From the NCBI GenBank assembly GCA_025677815.1, contig JAIXMP010000041.1, positions 186,001 to 250,000 on the forward strand: 64,000 nucleotides of DNA, read 5' to 3'. The notes below the pieces were generated by a model. That model ran no database searches. It was not told where the DNA came from and was given only the letters and a program-made list of their open reading frames with translations. The position numbers were made by a program, and so were the translations under genes. This DNA is from Phascolomyces articulosus (Eukaryota; Mucoromycota; Mucoromycetes; Mucorales; Lichtheimiaceae). Of the stretch, positions 46,878 through 60,648 are shown piece by piece; position 1 is the first letter of the stretch; the number at the start of each line of letters is the position of its first letter.

Positions 46878-49800
46878 TTATTTTTCTTGTTCATGTTTTG
46901 CAGTAGCAATAGCCAATAATTCAGTAAATTCACCACTACGTTCACACATTTGTCTGAAGACACCATCTTCTTGAGAAATCAAATTATAAGGTGTATCAAA
47001 TTCTATGACTTTACCATGATCCAAGACCAAAATACGATCATAATCAGCAACAGTACGAATACGGTGAGCAATACATAACAAGGAAGAATCCACAAATTCT
47101 TTACGAATGGTTTGTTGAATTTGATGATCGGTATCAAAATCAACGGAAGAAGTGGCTTCATCCAAAATAATCAAACTGGATTTCTTGACAAGTGCACGGG
47201 CCAAGGCAATCAGTTGACGTTGTCCTTGTGACCAATTGCTACCATTGGCAGAAACAGGGGAATCCAAAGTAATATTCTTGTTATCATCAGCACCATGGTG
47301 ATCAACCAAATGCGATCGTTTGAGAGCTGCCCATAATTCGACATCATCGTGTTGATCAAATGGATCCAAATTGGTACGTAATGTACCCGAGAACAAGACT
47401 GGATCTTGTGGGATAATAGTCAATCTGGAGCGCAAATCTTCGAGACCAATTTTACTGATATCTACACCATCAATAAAGATTTGACCAGCTGTGGCTTCCA
47501 TGAAACGGAACAAGGAAAGAGTCAATGTTGATTTACCTATATGATAAAGATGGAAATGATTGTTATTTAGATATCAGATGATTGAAAAAAAAAGAGTTGT
47601 TTCATACATAATCGATGGATTGAACTTACCACTTCCAGTTCGACCGACAATACCAATCTTTTCACGAGGACGTGTTTCAAATGAAATATCACGCAAGACA
47701 GCAGGGCTTTCTGGAGAATATTTCATGACCAAATCTTGTACCTTGATCTTGCCAGTTTCTGGCCAACTGACAGGAGGACAAGTAGCAGGAATATGAGCAG
47801 GAGGTTCTTGATCCACATCCAAGTATTCATGCAAACGTTCAATGGCATTCATATTCATTTCATTGATAGCATACATACGAACGACCCAAAGGACATGGAA
47901 GACAAATGTCAATGAATAACTCAAAGCAAGACCTGCCATACCAGGATCCACCCAATCACGAGCCATGACCATGACAAAACCGGTACAGAAGGAAACAAAG
48001 GCACCGACAACTTCGACACGAGCATGAAGCCAACGGTTGGTGGCCCACATCCACAAGAAAGGTCGGTTGTTGTTATCAATACGTAAATGATTTTCAGCAA
48101 TGAATCGGTGTTGAGAACCAAAGGCACGAATGGTGGTAACACCATTGACACTTTCATTGAATTGGACATAAATAGGTGAGCGAGAGACAGAGTTGAGACG
48201 TTTCATATCACGCGAAGTAGCCAAGTAGTAAGCACCAATCAGCCAATAGATAATTGCAATCACTGCACCAGGAACAATAAAGGCTGGAATCACATAAGTG
48301 ATTAATCCAACAATACTAATGGTGGTAACGATGGAATATAACAAGAAGGACAAGGAAGGAGAAACTTCCTGATCAATGGTTTGGAGATCAGATGAGAATC
48401 GATTGACAATACGACCTATATTTTGTTTTTAATTGTTAGTATTTACCTATCTCATATCGTTCTGCTTTCTATCTTAAATAAATAAATAATAAAGACTTAC
48501 CAAGAGGAGTGGTATCAAAGAATCGAACCTTGGCACGCAAGATTCTATGCAATAATCTTTCATGAAGTCGTCGTGAAGCATTAATGGAACCAATAAACAT
48601 GATCAAGGAACGAATAGATTGCATAACCAAAGAAACGATACCAAGGAAAAAGTAAACACCAAGATAATATTCAACATCAACTCTATTGGCTTCATCCTTG
48701 GACAACAACGAGCTGATATAATGAATGCTAAATGTACCAGGTTCAGAAGCGGAAGAACCAAAGCCACCTGCACTCGAGAAAATACCAACACTGTTGCTTG
48801 TTGTCATAGTACTATTGGCACCCAAATCATCCGAAGAAGCACCTTCAGGACCGGGTGGATAAGCACTAGCCCAAACCTTGATCCAATAATCTTGTACCAA
48901 AACAGATGACTGAGCAAGACTGAAAAGTAATAACAAAATAATCCAATAAACATAACCACCGGAAGCATTAATGTATGTTTGGTAGACGGACCATTTGACA
49001 CCTCCTTCAGCACGAGCTTCTTCTTGAACCAATTTGCCTGCACCATCTTCTCCTGTCTTTTTAGCGGATTGAGGTACGGTAGGAATAGGTCCATCTGTGG
49101 ATTTTTCTTCATTGGCATCGGCATTTTCTTCTTGAATACGAGCTAATTCTTCACCCAAAACACCGCTCTTGAGCATGGTATGGGGATCACCTGCACCAGC
49201 AACTTTACCATCCTTTAATGCAACAACATAAGCAGCTCCCTTGAGACATAAACCAACATGATGGGTAACAAGGATAATGGTTCGACCACGCACTATTTTT
49301 TTTTAAAAAAAAGAGGAAAAGTTAATATATATTATTTTCATTTTTCAACAACGAAAACTGATATCAAAAGAATACTTACTTAATTCACCAGTCAAACAGT
49401 GTTCATATAAATGTTTAGCAGTATGGGCATCAACTGCACTAAGACAATCATCAAGAATTACAGTTTCGGCTTGAGAATATACTGCACGAGCAATGGCCAC
49501 TCTATAAAATAAAATACAAAATCCCAAATAAAATGAATAAACAATGCTCCATATTTTTTTTCCTTCTAAATAGTCTTGACAATAAAAAACCATACCTTTG
49601 CTTTTGACCACCACTCAAAGTGACACCCTTTTCACCAATTTCAGTTGAATCACCATATTCCAAAATATCCAAATCTCTTGTCAATGCAGTAACATAAAGA
49701 ACTTTTTCATAACGTTCAGCATCATAAGGAAGACCAAACAAGATATTATCACGAATACTACAATTTTGAAGCCAGGCAGTTTGAGCTACATAAGCAATAC

Positions 49801-52604
49801 CAGAGACAGCACCACCCAAGGGACTTGAACGATTAGGAATGATACGAGGCAATCGAATGGAACCCTTGACAAGCCAAGTTTCACCCAAAAGAGAAGACAA
49901 CAAGGTGGTTTTACCAGAACCTGTGGGACCACAAACGATGGATAATTTATTGGGAGGGAATGACAAATTCAATCCTTCCAAAGCCAAAGTTTGTTCTTGT
50001 GGTTTCGATGGATCAGGTTTTTCCCAACTAAAGGCAGCATCACCAACAAATCCAATTTGAGTAGGATCATGCAAAGAAGCAGAAGAAGGAGCAGAAATTT
50101 CCACTTCATCTTCATCCAAAAAGCTTTCAATACGTTTGGCAGCAACATTGGCTTGAAGAATAAATGAAATGATCATGGGGAATTCATCCAAAGCCTCACG
50201 GAATGTATTGAACAAAGCCAAGGCAGTAAATGCGGTGGAAGCAGTTAATTTGTGTTCCAAGGTATAAATATAAAATACAACGACCATGATCAAAACAGGA
50301 ATCAAGAACCAAGAGTTCATCATATGCATAAACATAAACAAACGAGCACGGATAGCCTTGAGTTCGATTTCTCTGGATGCCAACACACGAGAACGGAATT
50401 CCTTTTCCCATGCAAAGAATTTAATGATACGAATAGCGTTCAACATTTCATTCACGGTCTTGAGACGTTTATCGGTGGCTGTCATCAAATCCTTTTGCAA
50501 TGTTTCAAAACGTTTGCTGACATAGTAAGTGATGGGTTGAGTCAAGAACATGACCAATACACCATAAAGAGCAGCAACACCCAAGAGTTTATAAAGACAA
50601 AAGATACTGATAACGATTTGAGTGGGGTAAGAGTAAACGTAAAAGCAATAAGCAATGAATTCACCCATTTTTTGAGCATCGACAGAAAGTAAATTGTTGA
50701 CATTCTTGGCTTTTTCTTCATCGTCATCTTTATCGGTATCAATGGCACCGGTGGTATCACGACGACGTAGGGATTTGGAAAAGACCTCACCAATAGCAAT
50801 GGCTTGAATACGAATACCATTGGTACGGCCAATATACAAAGCTTGTTGAACAGCCAAAGTTTGTACCACACCCGTTACAAATAATCCAATCACGTACAGA
50901 TAAGCAGTCGATACAGGTTCATCATTATGATTGACATTTTCAATATATTTGACAATCTTGTTCAAGAAGAGAGGGGGACCAAACATACCCACTATACAAC
51001 ATAAATCCCTCTATGAGTCATCTCCAATCCACATATAGAAATACATCCCAAACAAAAAAAAATCTTTCTCTCTTGTTCAAATTATAAATAAAAGAAACTT
51101 ACCATTCCAAACGGTACAGTAAAGAAATTGAATGATAAAAGGACCTCTATAGGCACGGAATAAAGATTTGAGGACAGAGCGAGACTTGTGTTTACGATAA
51201 TTGGATAAAATATTCTTTGCTCTATTTTCTGGTGGTAATTCATTCAAATCATCATCATTCAATGTACGTCGATATCCTTCCTTCATCATTGTTTCAACCC
51301 AACTAAACAAGAATTGTGAATAAAGCGATGCCCAATTTTCTGTCGATTGTACACGACCCTAAAGAAAATAAATGATAACTTTGTGTATCAGTAACACCAT
51401 GACACAGTTGTTACACTATTCAATGGCGTAAGGTGCATGTACAGCGCGCCAAAAATAATTTCCCCCCAAAATTAATTTTTTTTTATACTTACTGTATCCG
51501 CAACAATGGGTTCAATGGGAGCATGACGATGTTCATGAATAATAATACATAAGAGAATAAAAGTAATGAGAGCAGTCAAAATGGAATGAAGATAACCTTC
51601 AGCACCAGAGAAATTGGTATAATGGATAAGATAAAAAGAACGTAAATCCAAAAGATTGATAAAGAAATGAACCAGATATAAAATGTTCAATTGAAAACAA
51701 ATATCATCTGCTACTGGTTTCTTGGAGGTAGGTGTCCATGCAATATTAAAAATAGCAAGTACCAATGTATATCCCTAAGATATAAAATTCAAACACATGT
51801 TATTCCCTATTATTAATCATCACTAATTTTTTTTCCTTCCTCCCCCACCCCCTCCACCTCCTTCTATCCTTAGTTTATTTACCCAAAAGATAAAGTTTGC
51901 ACCAACTGAAGTCATTAAAATTTCTTGACTTCCTTCAACTGTTTTATCCAATTCATAATTGTTTGATACAAGTTGTTGCAATGAGAAAAGGTATATACCG
52001 ACTTGAATGAGGGATGCAATGAATCGTGTGATATTATAAATGGACCATCGAGTCGATCGTTCTTCGTAAGAAGGAGAAATTGTACTATCTGTAGAAGTAG
52101 CATCGTCTTGATCTTGAGGTGAATCATTGTCATCTTCCACTGTAATAGTAGGGACATGAGTAGTAGCACCATAACTTCCTGCACCTCCTAATAATGACGC
52201 ATTGGTTTTCAATGGTGTATAAATGGATAATGTTTTTCGACGATAACGCACATGAGAAATAATCACAGCAGAGAGAGATCCGAGTAAAAGTAAGATCGGA
52301 ATCAAACTATCTATGATACTAGTTTTTTTTATTATTTATAATGTTAGTTAGGGAAACCTATACCATTTTTCTGTCTTTCTTTTTCTTTGCCTTTCTTTCT
52401 ATCTATATATGTACATACATTTCTCGAAAACAAGGTGCAAAATCACCGCTTACCCACGGATCCTATAGAATAACGTTTTAAGAAAAATAAATAAATAAAT
52501 ACATTTTGTTTATGGATACACAAAATCAATAACAATTCATATATTGATTCATAGATTCTATCTGATCGTATATTTCAACTTACGGATAAGCTGCAATCGA
52601 GCAT
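46878..52604 (-). CDS. ABCC/MRP-type ABC transporter with TMD0
   Basis: Full-length ABCC exporter, a family that moves glutathione conjugates and other organic anions, often into vacuoles. It starts at 52604 (MLDCSLS), and small 5' exons give [14 protein letters not shown] and then hydrophobic TMD0 helices such as [22 protein letters not shown]1 and NBD1 follow (Walker [12 protein letters not shown], signature LSGGQKQR, Walker [12 protein letters not shown]). The Asp-Asp in place of Asp-Glu is typical of ABCC NBD1. TMD2 spans about 47700-48950. NBD2 has Walker A GRTGSGK split by an intron, signature NWSQGQRQL and Walker [13 protein letters not shown]. It ends ...KHEQEK at 46878. Roughly 1,600 residues in about ten exons. 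Vacuolar Ycf1-like or plasma-membrane location cannot be decided. Confidence 0.94.
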
Positions 52605-53836
52605 TATCTTTTTTTTTATTTAATACGTTTAAAAGAAGTATATCTGAAGGAAGAAGAAAAAAAGGAGAAAAAAAAAAAAGACCGCAAAATAAATAAAAAA
52701 AAAGTGGATGAACTTATATCTTGTCGGGTACACACCCTTTTCTCATCTTTGCTGCGGCGATGACGAAGATTTATAATGGACGGGACGATTGATTGTATGT
52801 TCTACAAACGCACCCTTTTTTTTTACCCTTTTGGATAGAATTGATAATCAATTAAATACACAACAAAGCATGTGGTAATCTAAATATCGATACAACAACA
52901 AATATCAAAACAAATAAATCAATTAAAAAACGTCACTTTACATTTGATAAAAGAAGAGGCTATGAATGAAGATGACTCCTACTTTATTTTCCTCTTGATA
53001 TATAATAGAAAACGGACGTGTCGCCGGCATAGGTAGTTAGATCTTAATTATCCTCAATGTTTCTTGCCCGACTAAATAAGTTTACCAGTGCGTCAACTCA
53101 ACCTTAAAAAAAAAAAAAACTTTTTATAATAATTGAACCCAAAACAAAAGCCCCGCTTCCTCGGGTGTTATTTTACTTAGTAAATTGAATGGCTTTTATC
53201 GAAAAAGGCTAAAAATTGTTAAAAAGGCAAGAATTTGTTTTTTTTGGAACACAAAAAAAAAAAAAAATGCTGCGGCGAATAATCATTTCTTTAATCAGCA
53301 AAATAAAAATGCATTGGCCTCCTTCTCTTTTTCTCACAAAACTTAATCTTTATTATTATAGCAAATTGTATATATATCAAGATCTCCTTCTTTCTGTTTT
53401 ACTGGTTATTCTCCACATGACATACAAATATATATATATATGTTTGATCATAAAAAGACCCTCATCCATGGTACTGGATCTTTTGTTTTTATTGTTTTCG
53501 CATAAGATCAGCATCCTCCATCCTCATGGATTTATATCAGATTGGAAATGAATGTTCTCTCTCATTCGTGTTTTCTATTTAAATCATATGATGATACTCG
53601 TTTTGTTTAATTAACATATTTGTTATGATTTTTTTACAGCCACAATTCTATGCAATCAACACTTTATTTCTATATCCTAACAACAACACTTTAGTAAGCC
53701 ATCTTTATCGACTATTCATTGGATTTTGAATGATTACCAGATATGGTAAATGGTGAGACACACTCTCCCCCCGACGACACCGGCCAAATTTTTTCTGTTG
53801 TTTATATCGTTTATTATTATTATTATAACAAATAAA
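52605..53836. other. Divergent promoter region, ABC transporter and EMI1
   Basis: AT-rich with several poly-A/T runs. It presumably carries the promoters of both genes. The open frame at 53216-53551 has no domain and low coding quality. Confidence 0.5.
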
Positions 53837-54436
53837 ATGACCACAGAAGAAAAGACAAACAAGAAAAGTGGTACAGAATATCACGACGAAGATACTTCAG
53901 CATTCTTTAATGAATTTGAAAGAGAAACAAAAAAAGATTATGCAAAATGTAGTATGAGTCAAACATTTGATAATGTATTTCAATGTTATAGTAAGTTTCT
54001 TTCCCCCTTACCTTCCTTATTTTGACAGGTCTGCGATATTGAAATGAGGGTGTCCCCATTATGAAAATAGATTTAAATATGAAAGATATATACATTTCTT
54101 TTTTATATATTTTTTAATTGATTAGCACTTGGAGCCCAAGCCATTCATTATTATCGATATGGTGAAAAGAAAGATTGTTCTAGTTATTGGGAAGATTTCA
54201 AGTTTTGTTTAAAAACAAAGACGAAATCCAATGAAGAAGGCGATGTAAGAGTTTATTTATTTAATTGATGGAAGAACCCAATGACCAAAAGAAAGAAAAC
54301 GCGTGCTAACATTCTATTTTGTTTATCATAGCGTATGCTGAAAAACCGAGAATTAGAAAAAGAAGCACGAAAGAAACAGTTGCGAAGTTCGGAAGAAGTA
54401 TGGGAAGCGCGTGATTTGAAGCAACAACAAGCATAG
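53837..54436 (+). CDS. EMI1: Emi1-family CX9C protein (DUF3128)
   Basis: Small conserved eukaryotic protein of the Emi1/DUF3128 family. In yeast EMI1 is needed for early meiotic gene induction and the family has been linked to mitochondria; the molecular role is unclear. Three exons (53837-53990, 54126-54244, 54332-54436) join in phase to 125 residues. The core is SQTFDNVFQCYTLGAQAIHY, then YRYGEKKDCSSYWEDFKFCL. It includes a CX9C pair (CSSYWEDFKFC) and two more Cys eleven residues apart (CSMSQTFDNVFQC). The C-terminus is a charged helix (NRELEKEARKKQLRSSEEVW). The ATG at 53837 is preferred over an in-frame GTG further upstream because the conserved part starts just after it. Confidence 0.88.
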
Positions 54437-55001
54437 ACCATTACTTTTTTTTTTCTTTTTTGTATATAAACAACAAAACCACCTTTTTGGATTTTTATAT
54501 ACCTGTAAATATATTATTGTTATTATTATTATTATTAATAGATTGAAATGAGAATTGACTATAATTATTATTATTAGTATTAATTTATTCAAGGAGATTT
54601 TAAACAAATAGGAGAGGAATAGAATGGTTTTACAAGTTCGAAAAAGAGAGAAGAATAGATAGCATTAGAAACATGAGTTCATGTTGCTTGTGATGGAAGG
54701 GAAAGAAAAAAAAAGGGAAGAAAAAGGGCATGAAATGGAATAAGGAGGAAGAATGTGAAATGGTAAATATGTATCATACTTTAACTCACTTGAAAATAAT
54801 AATAATGATAATGATAATAATAGTAATAATAAAAAAGAAAGACGAAAGGCTGTACAAAAAGAAAAGGTGAGGTACGGATATTAAAAGAAAAAAGAAAGAG
54901 TTTGGTATAAAGAAGGATATATAAGAATTGGTATATTTATATATATATGTATATAAAGATAGGGGGAATGATATATATTGAAGAAACTTTTATATATGTT
55001 T
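54437..55001. other. Convergent 3' region with AAT repeats
   Basis: Between the 3' ends of EMI1 (+) and the zinc-finger gene (-). Contains ATT/AAT microsatellites near 54512-54540 and 54795-54832. No gene is seen. Confidence 0.5.
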
Positions 55002-56567
55002 TCATACTCTAGCCTGCTGAGCATGACGATGAAGACGATGATCATTATTATTCGATGTACCAGTATTAAGAGGAAGAGAAGGAGATGCTGTATTTGTTGG
55101 TGTATTAGTAGTAGTAGTAATAATATTAGGATGAGAAGCAGCTCGTTGATTACGGTATTTATTATTATTATTAGTATTACGAGCTGGTGTCGTTGTTGTT
55201 GTTGTACCATTAGGATGAGTGGAAGAAGAAAAATGACCTTGAACACGTTCATGACGACGTAAAGCATCCATACGAGTAAACTTTTTACCACATTGATCAC
55301 AATAACAATAAGGTCGATTTTTTAAATGAATTGTTTGATGGCGTGATAAATCATAAGAACGTCGAAATGTTTGTCCACACATACGTCCCATACTATCAAT
55401 CATTTTTTCACATACAAAAAGTTGTTGTTGGGAAGAAGAATGATGATGAGGTTGAAGTGCCATAGGAGCAGAAGCACGATGTGGATGATGGCGTTCCAAT
55501 GGAAAAGGTGGATGTTGTTGTTCGTTATTATTAATTCCATGACGATGATGATGTAGATGCATCAATGGAGAGGAAGTGGAAGAGGATGAAGCAGCAATAA
55601 CACCACGGGTCGCATTACTAGTTAAATCGAATAAATGAGCAGCAGTGGCTCTTCGATGATGATGGGGTGCAGTGACCGAGGTAATAGCAGGTAATGTCAC
55701 ACGTCCGTGACTACTTCTTGATGAACTGGAAGAAGTAGAGGATGTGGAAGATGGAGTGGATGGTGGAACACTAATAGGAGGCATAAATGTACTACTACCA
55801 TTATTACTGCTATTATTGGTTGTCACTGGACTTGTTAAAGTAGAGGTAGGAGTAGTTGAATTAGTGTTGATGTTTCCACAAGAGGATGGAGTACTAGGGC
55901 GTCGATCCAATGGATGGATTCTTGGTGATCTAGGTTCTAGTAATGTAGGTGGCCCACTACTCGTATTGTTGTTATTATTGTTATTTCGACAAGTATTGTT
56001 ATAAAAATATTCATCATGAGAAGGATGAGGAGGGGGTGGTGGTGGATGTTGTGGGACAAGTTCTGGAAGTTTTCTTGATTCCATGGATTCTTCTGCTGAC
56101 AGCACTCTTTTTTTCTTTTTTATTGGTTCTTCCGCTTCAAGGGATACACCAGAATCTTTTCGTATATTGTTTGATGTTGTTAATGTTGTTGCTGTTGTAT
56201 CCATGCTCTCGCGTTTACGAATGGATGGTAATAGAGTAGTGGGCTGTTGCTGTTGTTGTCGTTGTTGAGGAGGAGGAACTGGAACACTCTGACGACGATG
56301 AAAAAGAGTATGATGATCTTCTTCTTTTGTTGTGTTGTTATTATTATTTGTATTGTTTGGTTTCCATCGATACACTGTAGGTTTGACAACTGGTACATGA
56401 TCATCTAATATAGCTGTAAGACGAAAAGGATGTTGTTGTTCATGTTGATGATGATATTGTTGTGGTTGTTGTTGCACATGATTTTTGGCTATCGAATTTT
56501 TTTTTATTATAATTATTTGAAAATAAAATATAAATGATCAGTAAGATTCACAATTCATCTTGAACAT
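55002..56567 (-). CDS. C2H2 zinc-finger transcription factor, low-complexity rich
   Basis: Putative nuclear DNA-binding protein of about 500 residues. The C-terminal third has two zinc fingers. One is atypical (C-x10-C-x12-H-x3-H, from CEKMIDSMGRMCGQTF to RHQTIH); the other is standard (C-x2-C-x12-H-x5-H, CDQCGKKFTRMDALRRHERV). The rest is rich in Gln, Asn, His, Ser and Thr, with PPPPPPHP, and includes the conserved-looking segment FRLTAILDDHVPVVKPTVYR near the start. The main exon begins after an acceptor at 56489-56490. A small first exon at 56567-56552 (MFKMN) joins in phase through a GTGAAT donor and is my best but uncertain start. The frame ends ...HAQQARV. Targets are unknown. Confidence 0.8.
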
Positions 56568-56644
56568 TAAGTTTTTTTTTTTATATATATAAATTCACTT
56601 TTGTCTCCTCTCTCCCCTTTAAATGATTTAAAAAAAGATATTTT

Positions 56645-57170
56645 TCATTTAGAATTACATTGTTCGGAAACTTGTCGGCTTTTGGGGCTTAGTCTAATAT
56701 AAAGCAAGTTGTCATTGTTGTCCAGGGTCTGTAATGCATCTCGTAATGATTGATCGTCGTACAAAATCATAGAGGATGATTGTTCAGGGTCTTGTTTTTC
56801 TTTATAATGAGATCTTTTATCATGGACATAACTCATTTGATATTCATTTATACTCAGGTCCTAAAATAAAATAAAAATAAGAATTTTTAAGTTTTTATAT
56901 AAACAATAAACTTCTTTTTATCAATACAAATAATAATGATAGTTACTTTGGCATTATGTTGAATCGTTTTGACAAGATCATCCAATGTAGGTGCAGAATT
57001 TTCTTTTACAAAAAAATGCATATTAAATTGCAATGATGATTCTTGCACTTGAACACTATCCACACAACAAATGGGTTCAATTTTAGTTTTCTTTTTTTAT
57101 CATGGATATGTACTTCTTTTTTTAAATATGAATCACTTTACCAAAGCTGATAGGCTGTACGAAAAGTCAT
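56645..57170 (-). CDS. Small PB1-like protein, 117 residues
   Basis: Three exons (57170-57142, 57055-56947, 56860-56645) join in phase to give 117 residues starting MTFRTAYQLC and ending in TGA. The pattern FNMHFFVKENSAPTLDDLVK, then YQMSYVHDKR, ILYDDQSLRDALQTLDNND and LLYIRLSP, is a beta-beta-alpha-beta-beta-alpha-beta arrangement. It resembles a PB1/ubiquitin-like fold, a protein interaction domain. I do not recognise a named family. It lies just upstream of the zinc-finger gene on the same strand, with 77 bases between its stop and my proposed zinc-finger start. The two could share transcription or be mis-split, but the in-frame TGA argues for separate genes. Confidence 0.6.
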
Positions 57171-60100
57171 GGTGATATATATGTAATTTGTAGATAAAGA
57201 AAGAGTGGATAGGGTTTTAAATATAAAAAAAATGAATGGAAAGAATAGAAAAGGGAAAGCAACAAGAAGTTTATTTTTAACTATTTTCAAGTTGCTTATA
57301 TAAAATATGTGAATATTAATAAAAAGAAGAAGGGCAAAAAGAAGAAGAAGAAAGAAAAGAATGGATTGAATATATAGTTTAGAAAAGAAGAAGAAAAAAA
57401 AAAGGGAAAAAAAAAGAAGAGGTTTCCGTAAGTTAAATTTTAACAAGTTTTCCAAACAACCACCACAACAAGCATCATGATAATAATGGATGGAAGATGA
57501 TCCCTTAACCGACTCTAATAAAATAGGGTGGCGAATAAAATAATAGCTTTTTTTTTTTTTTTACATATGTAAATATACTGTATTTGCCTTGAATTCATAT
57601 AAGGGGAAAAAATATAAATAAGACACGGATATAATAAAATTATAATTATAGTACAAGTTCCTTTAGTTAGTCTCGTTCTAAAGAAAACCATGATCTCAAC
57701 TATTATATATATATATCATAACGTAGTAGTCAATAATAACAATAATAATAAAGGTAAAGATAATGCTTAAATAAGACTTAAAAGATAGTTGTTGATGATG
57801 ATGATAATAATGATTGGTATATGATCAGTATTAGTTATTAAGAATTATGTATATATATTCATTGTATTATTATGTGATTTTGATCTACCATTAAACTTCC
57901 AATTTGTGGCAAGGTAAATCAGTTTTTTTTTTTTAGTATAGTAAGATATAAATAATATTTATCTAGTAATAATAAGAAGTATAATAATTCTCAAGATCAT
58001 ATATAGAGTAAAATATACACTCCTTGGTCACACCAACGATTGCTTTTTCCGGGTTTCAATGTCTTTGTTCATTTTCTTTCTTCTCCTTTAAGTCCCTTTT
58101 ATATATATATATATATACTTTCTCTTACTTTAAAAAAAATACATGGTATTTTATTATTATCTTGTATGGAAGCCATGGTGGTGGTGAGATTGCCACAACT
58201 AAAATAATAATAAAATAATACACTCAAACAGTCATTCCATCGTGGCTACTACTAAATTTTTTAATGTTTCTTCTCCTTTTCACGTATTTCTTTTTTATAT
58301 AATAACCATGGTAATCATGCGAAAAAGATCAACATACAACAAGAAACAACCATCTACCCAATTTTGCATGATAATAGTATAAAAATAAAACGCATGCACG
58401 CACGCACTTGAAATTTTAAGACGCATAATTATTAATGCTTAAAAGTATAATAGATGTCAACTTTAAATTGGGCATATTTTTTTTTTGTTATTGCATAATA
58501 ATAATAATAAGCATAAGAAAAAAATTATTATTTTCTCTCCCCATCCTACCTTTCTTTCCCCTACTTATTCTTCCCTTTTGAACCCTCGAGAAAGATAAAT
58601 ATTCCGGGGTCATATGTATAATATTCGAAACAGGGTCTCTTTTTTATATATAGTAATGTACAAGTAGGAAGTGCTCGTCCTTTTTTTTTCTCCTATTTAT
58701 GAGATGTTATCATAATAAACCATAAACATAATGATCATGATATATAAAATGTCTTTTTTTTTTCGTGAAGGTAAAAAAAAAAGTACGTTCTTGACACGGA
58801 GTGAATCAAAAAGGATCCATCAAAAAAAAAGGAGAAAGCTTTTCTCTGTGTCTATGTGAGAGGGGAGGTGAAAATAACGTTTGTGCGTGAAGAGAAAGAG
58901 GTGTTATAGGACGCACACTCATTTTTTTTTTTTGTAAAATCACAAGGTCAATGCGAATTGATCTATAATAATAACAATAATACAGCTTACTCTCGTTTTT
59001 GTTCATAGAAGAGGAAGGTCAGGGAGAAGGAGGTAATAGTAGTAGTAAAGGAAGAAGAATAAGAAGAGGAGTATCGAATGATTGTATTCTTCCCACGAGT
59101 TTATATAATAAATGACTGGAAGAATGGGTTGTTGTTATTTGCCATGCAAAAGAAAAACCAAAAAAGAAACAATGAATGAAAGTATATCACCTCCTTTTTT
59201 TTTCTTTATTGTTAATACATATTACACGTCAACATAATCATATTCTATTATTACAAGCAGGGACTATGTATATATATATGCTATTATCGGATAACTTCTT
59301 CTTCTTTATACACCCACATATAAAAAAACTGGTTTCTAAAATTCAAAAAATAAAGTTTTTGATTTATTGTATTTACGTGTGATGAAAAAAAAACCATCTG
59401 AAGCATCACCAAAAAGGGTGGGATGATGAACACTTCTTTTTACTTTGCTCACATTTATAATTACCATTTGTTATCTATTTTTGTTTTGAACCCTTTTTTT
59501 TCATAAAAGAGACTCGTGTTTATCATAATTTCCTATTCTTACTACACTAAGATATAGTAGTTACTAATAAAGAAGTAAAAAAGATAAGATGATGATGGAA
59601 TATAGATAAACATGTTCGTCGTCTTGTAAATATATTTTCATTGTTGTTATTTTCAGTAGGCAATTGTCCCTTCTCTCATCTTTTTCATAGTATAAATATA
59701 TGTATGTTACTATGATTTCTTGATGCATAGTTATACAAAACAGTTCTTTCATGCAATCTTGTCTATCCAGTTGATATACTATATCGGGTAAAGTGTATGA
59801 TGGCGTCTACATAATAATTTTATATGATCCAGAAAAAAAAGTTAAAGAAGGTTAAGGAGGTGGGATAAAAAATAGTGACTGGGGAGAATGTCTTTTCTAT
59901 GCATTATTATAGGAGTAGTTGTATATTCAATATAATAATTATTATAGCAGCAGTAGCCTAGATGATCCCAGCCTATAGGATCCTACTATTTATCCAGTAA
60001 ACTAAATTGGGAAATAAAATGTATATACGTTGCTTTTGTCATTATTGTAATTGTAATTGCAATTGTATTTTTTTTGTACACATAGAACGATATGTATATT

Positions 60101-60648
60101 TATATTTTAAAAAGTGGATAATAAATATAAACGTAATACCCACACAGTTGTATGGATTAAAAGGATACTTTTGAACAATAATATGCATATATATTTTTTA
60201 CTATATACACCTACTATGGGGTATTATACTTATGCCACTTATGTTATTTACTACTGACTACGGGATCACCTTATGTAGATGATCCACTGACTTGTTATAT
60301 AGCTTTATATGACGAGAGCCGATAATGGATACCAGATTAATATGATTCAATTTTTTTTTATATCAGAGTTTGAATAATTAAAGAAATGATAATGTATCTA
60401 TAGGAGAAGATGTTTGCTTTAAAATATAACGATATATAGGAATCAATCGCTCCCTTTTACATTTATATCATTCTGTATTAAATGATCCAATAATATCTAT
60501 TCTGTTGTTGGGAAGATATGGAAGGTGTGAAAACAAATATAAATTTATCCTCCATTAATAAAGGTAAGTATATAACATTATTAAGACACATACGTTATTA
60601 CAAGTAGTAGTATACCTTGATATACATAGTAATATTTCTCTTCTTCTA
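57171..60648. other. Long intergenic stretch, no supported gene
   Basis: About 3.5 kb of AT-rich DNA with microsatellites (GAT/AAT near 57795-57812, AT near 58101-58118, ATA near 58495-58510) and many poly-T runs. Both strands were checked; the open frames are low-complexity and without domains. Confidence 0.5.

Noticed and set aside
53216..53551. 111-codon frame in the ABC/EMI1 promoter region
   Set aside because: Low-complexity and hydrophobic from T-rich DNA, with no recognised features.
54978..56404. Several Met/Arg- or Leu-rich frames overlapping the zinc-finger gene
   Set aside because: Shadows of CAA/CAC/ATC repeats in the real minus-strand coding sequence.
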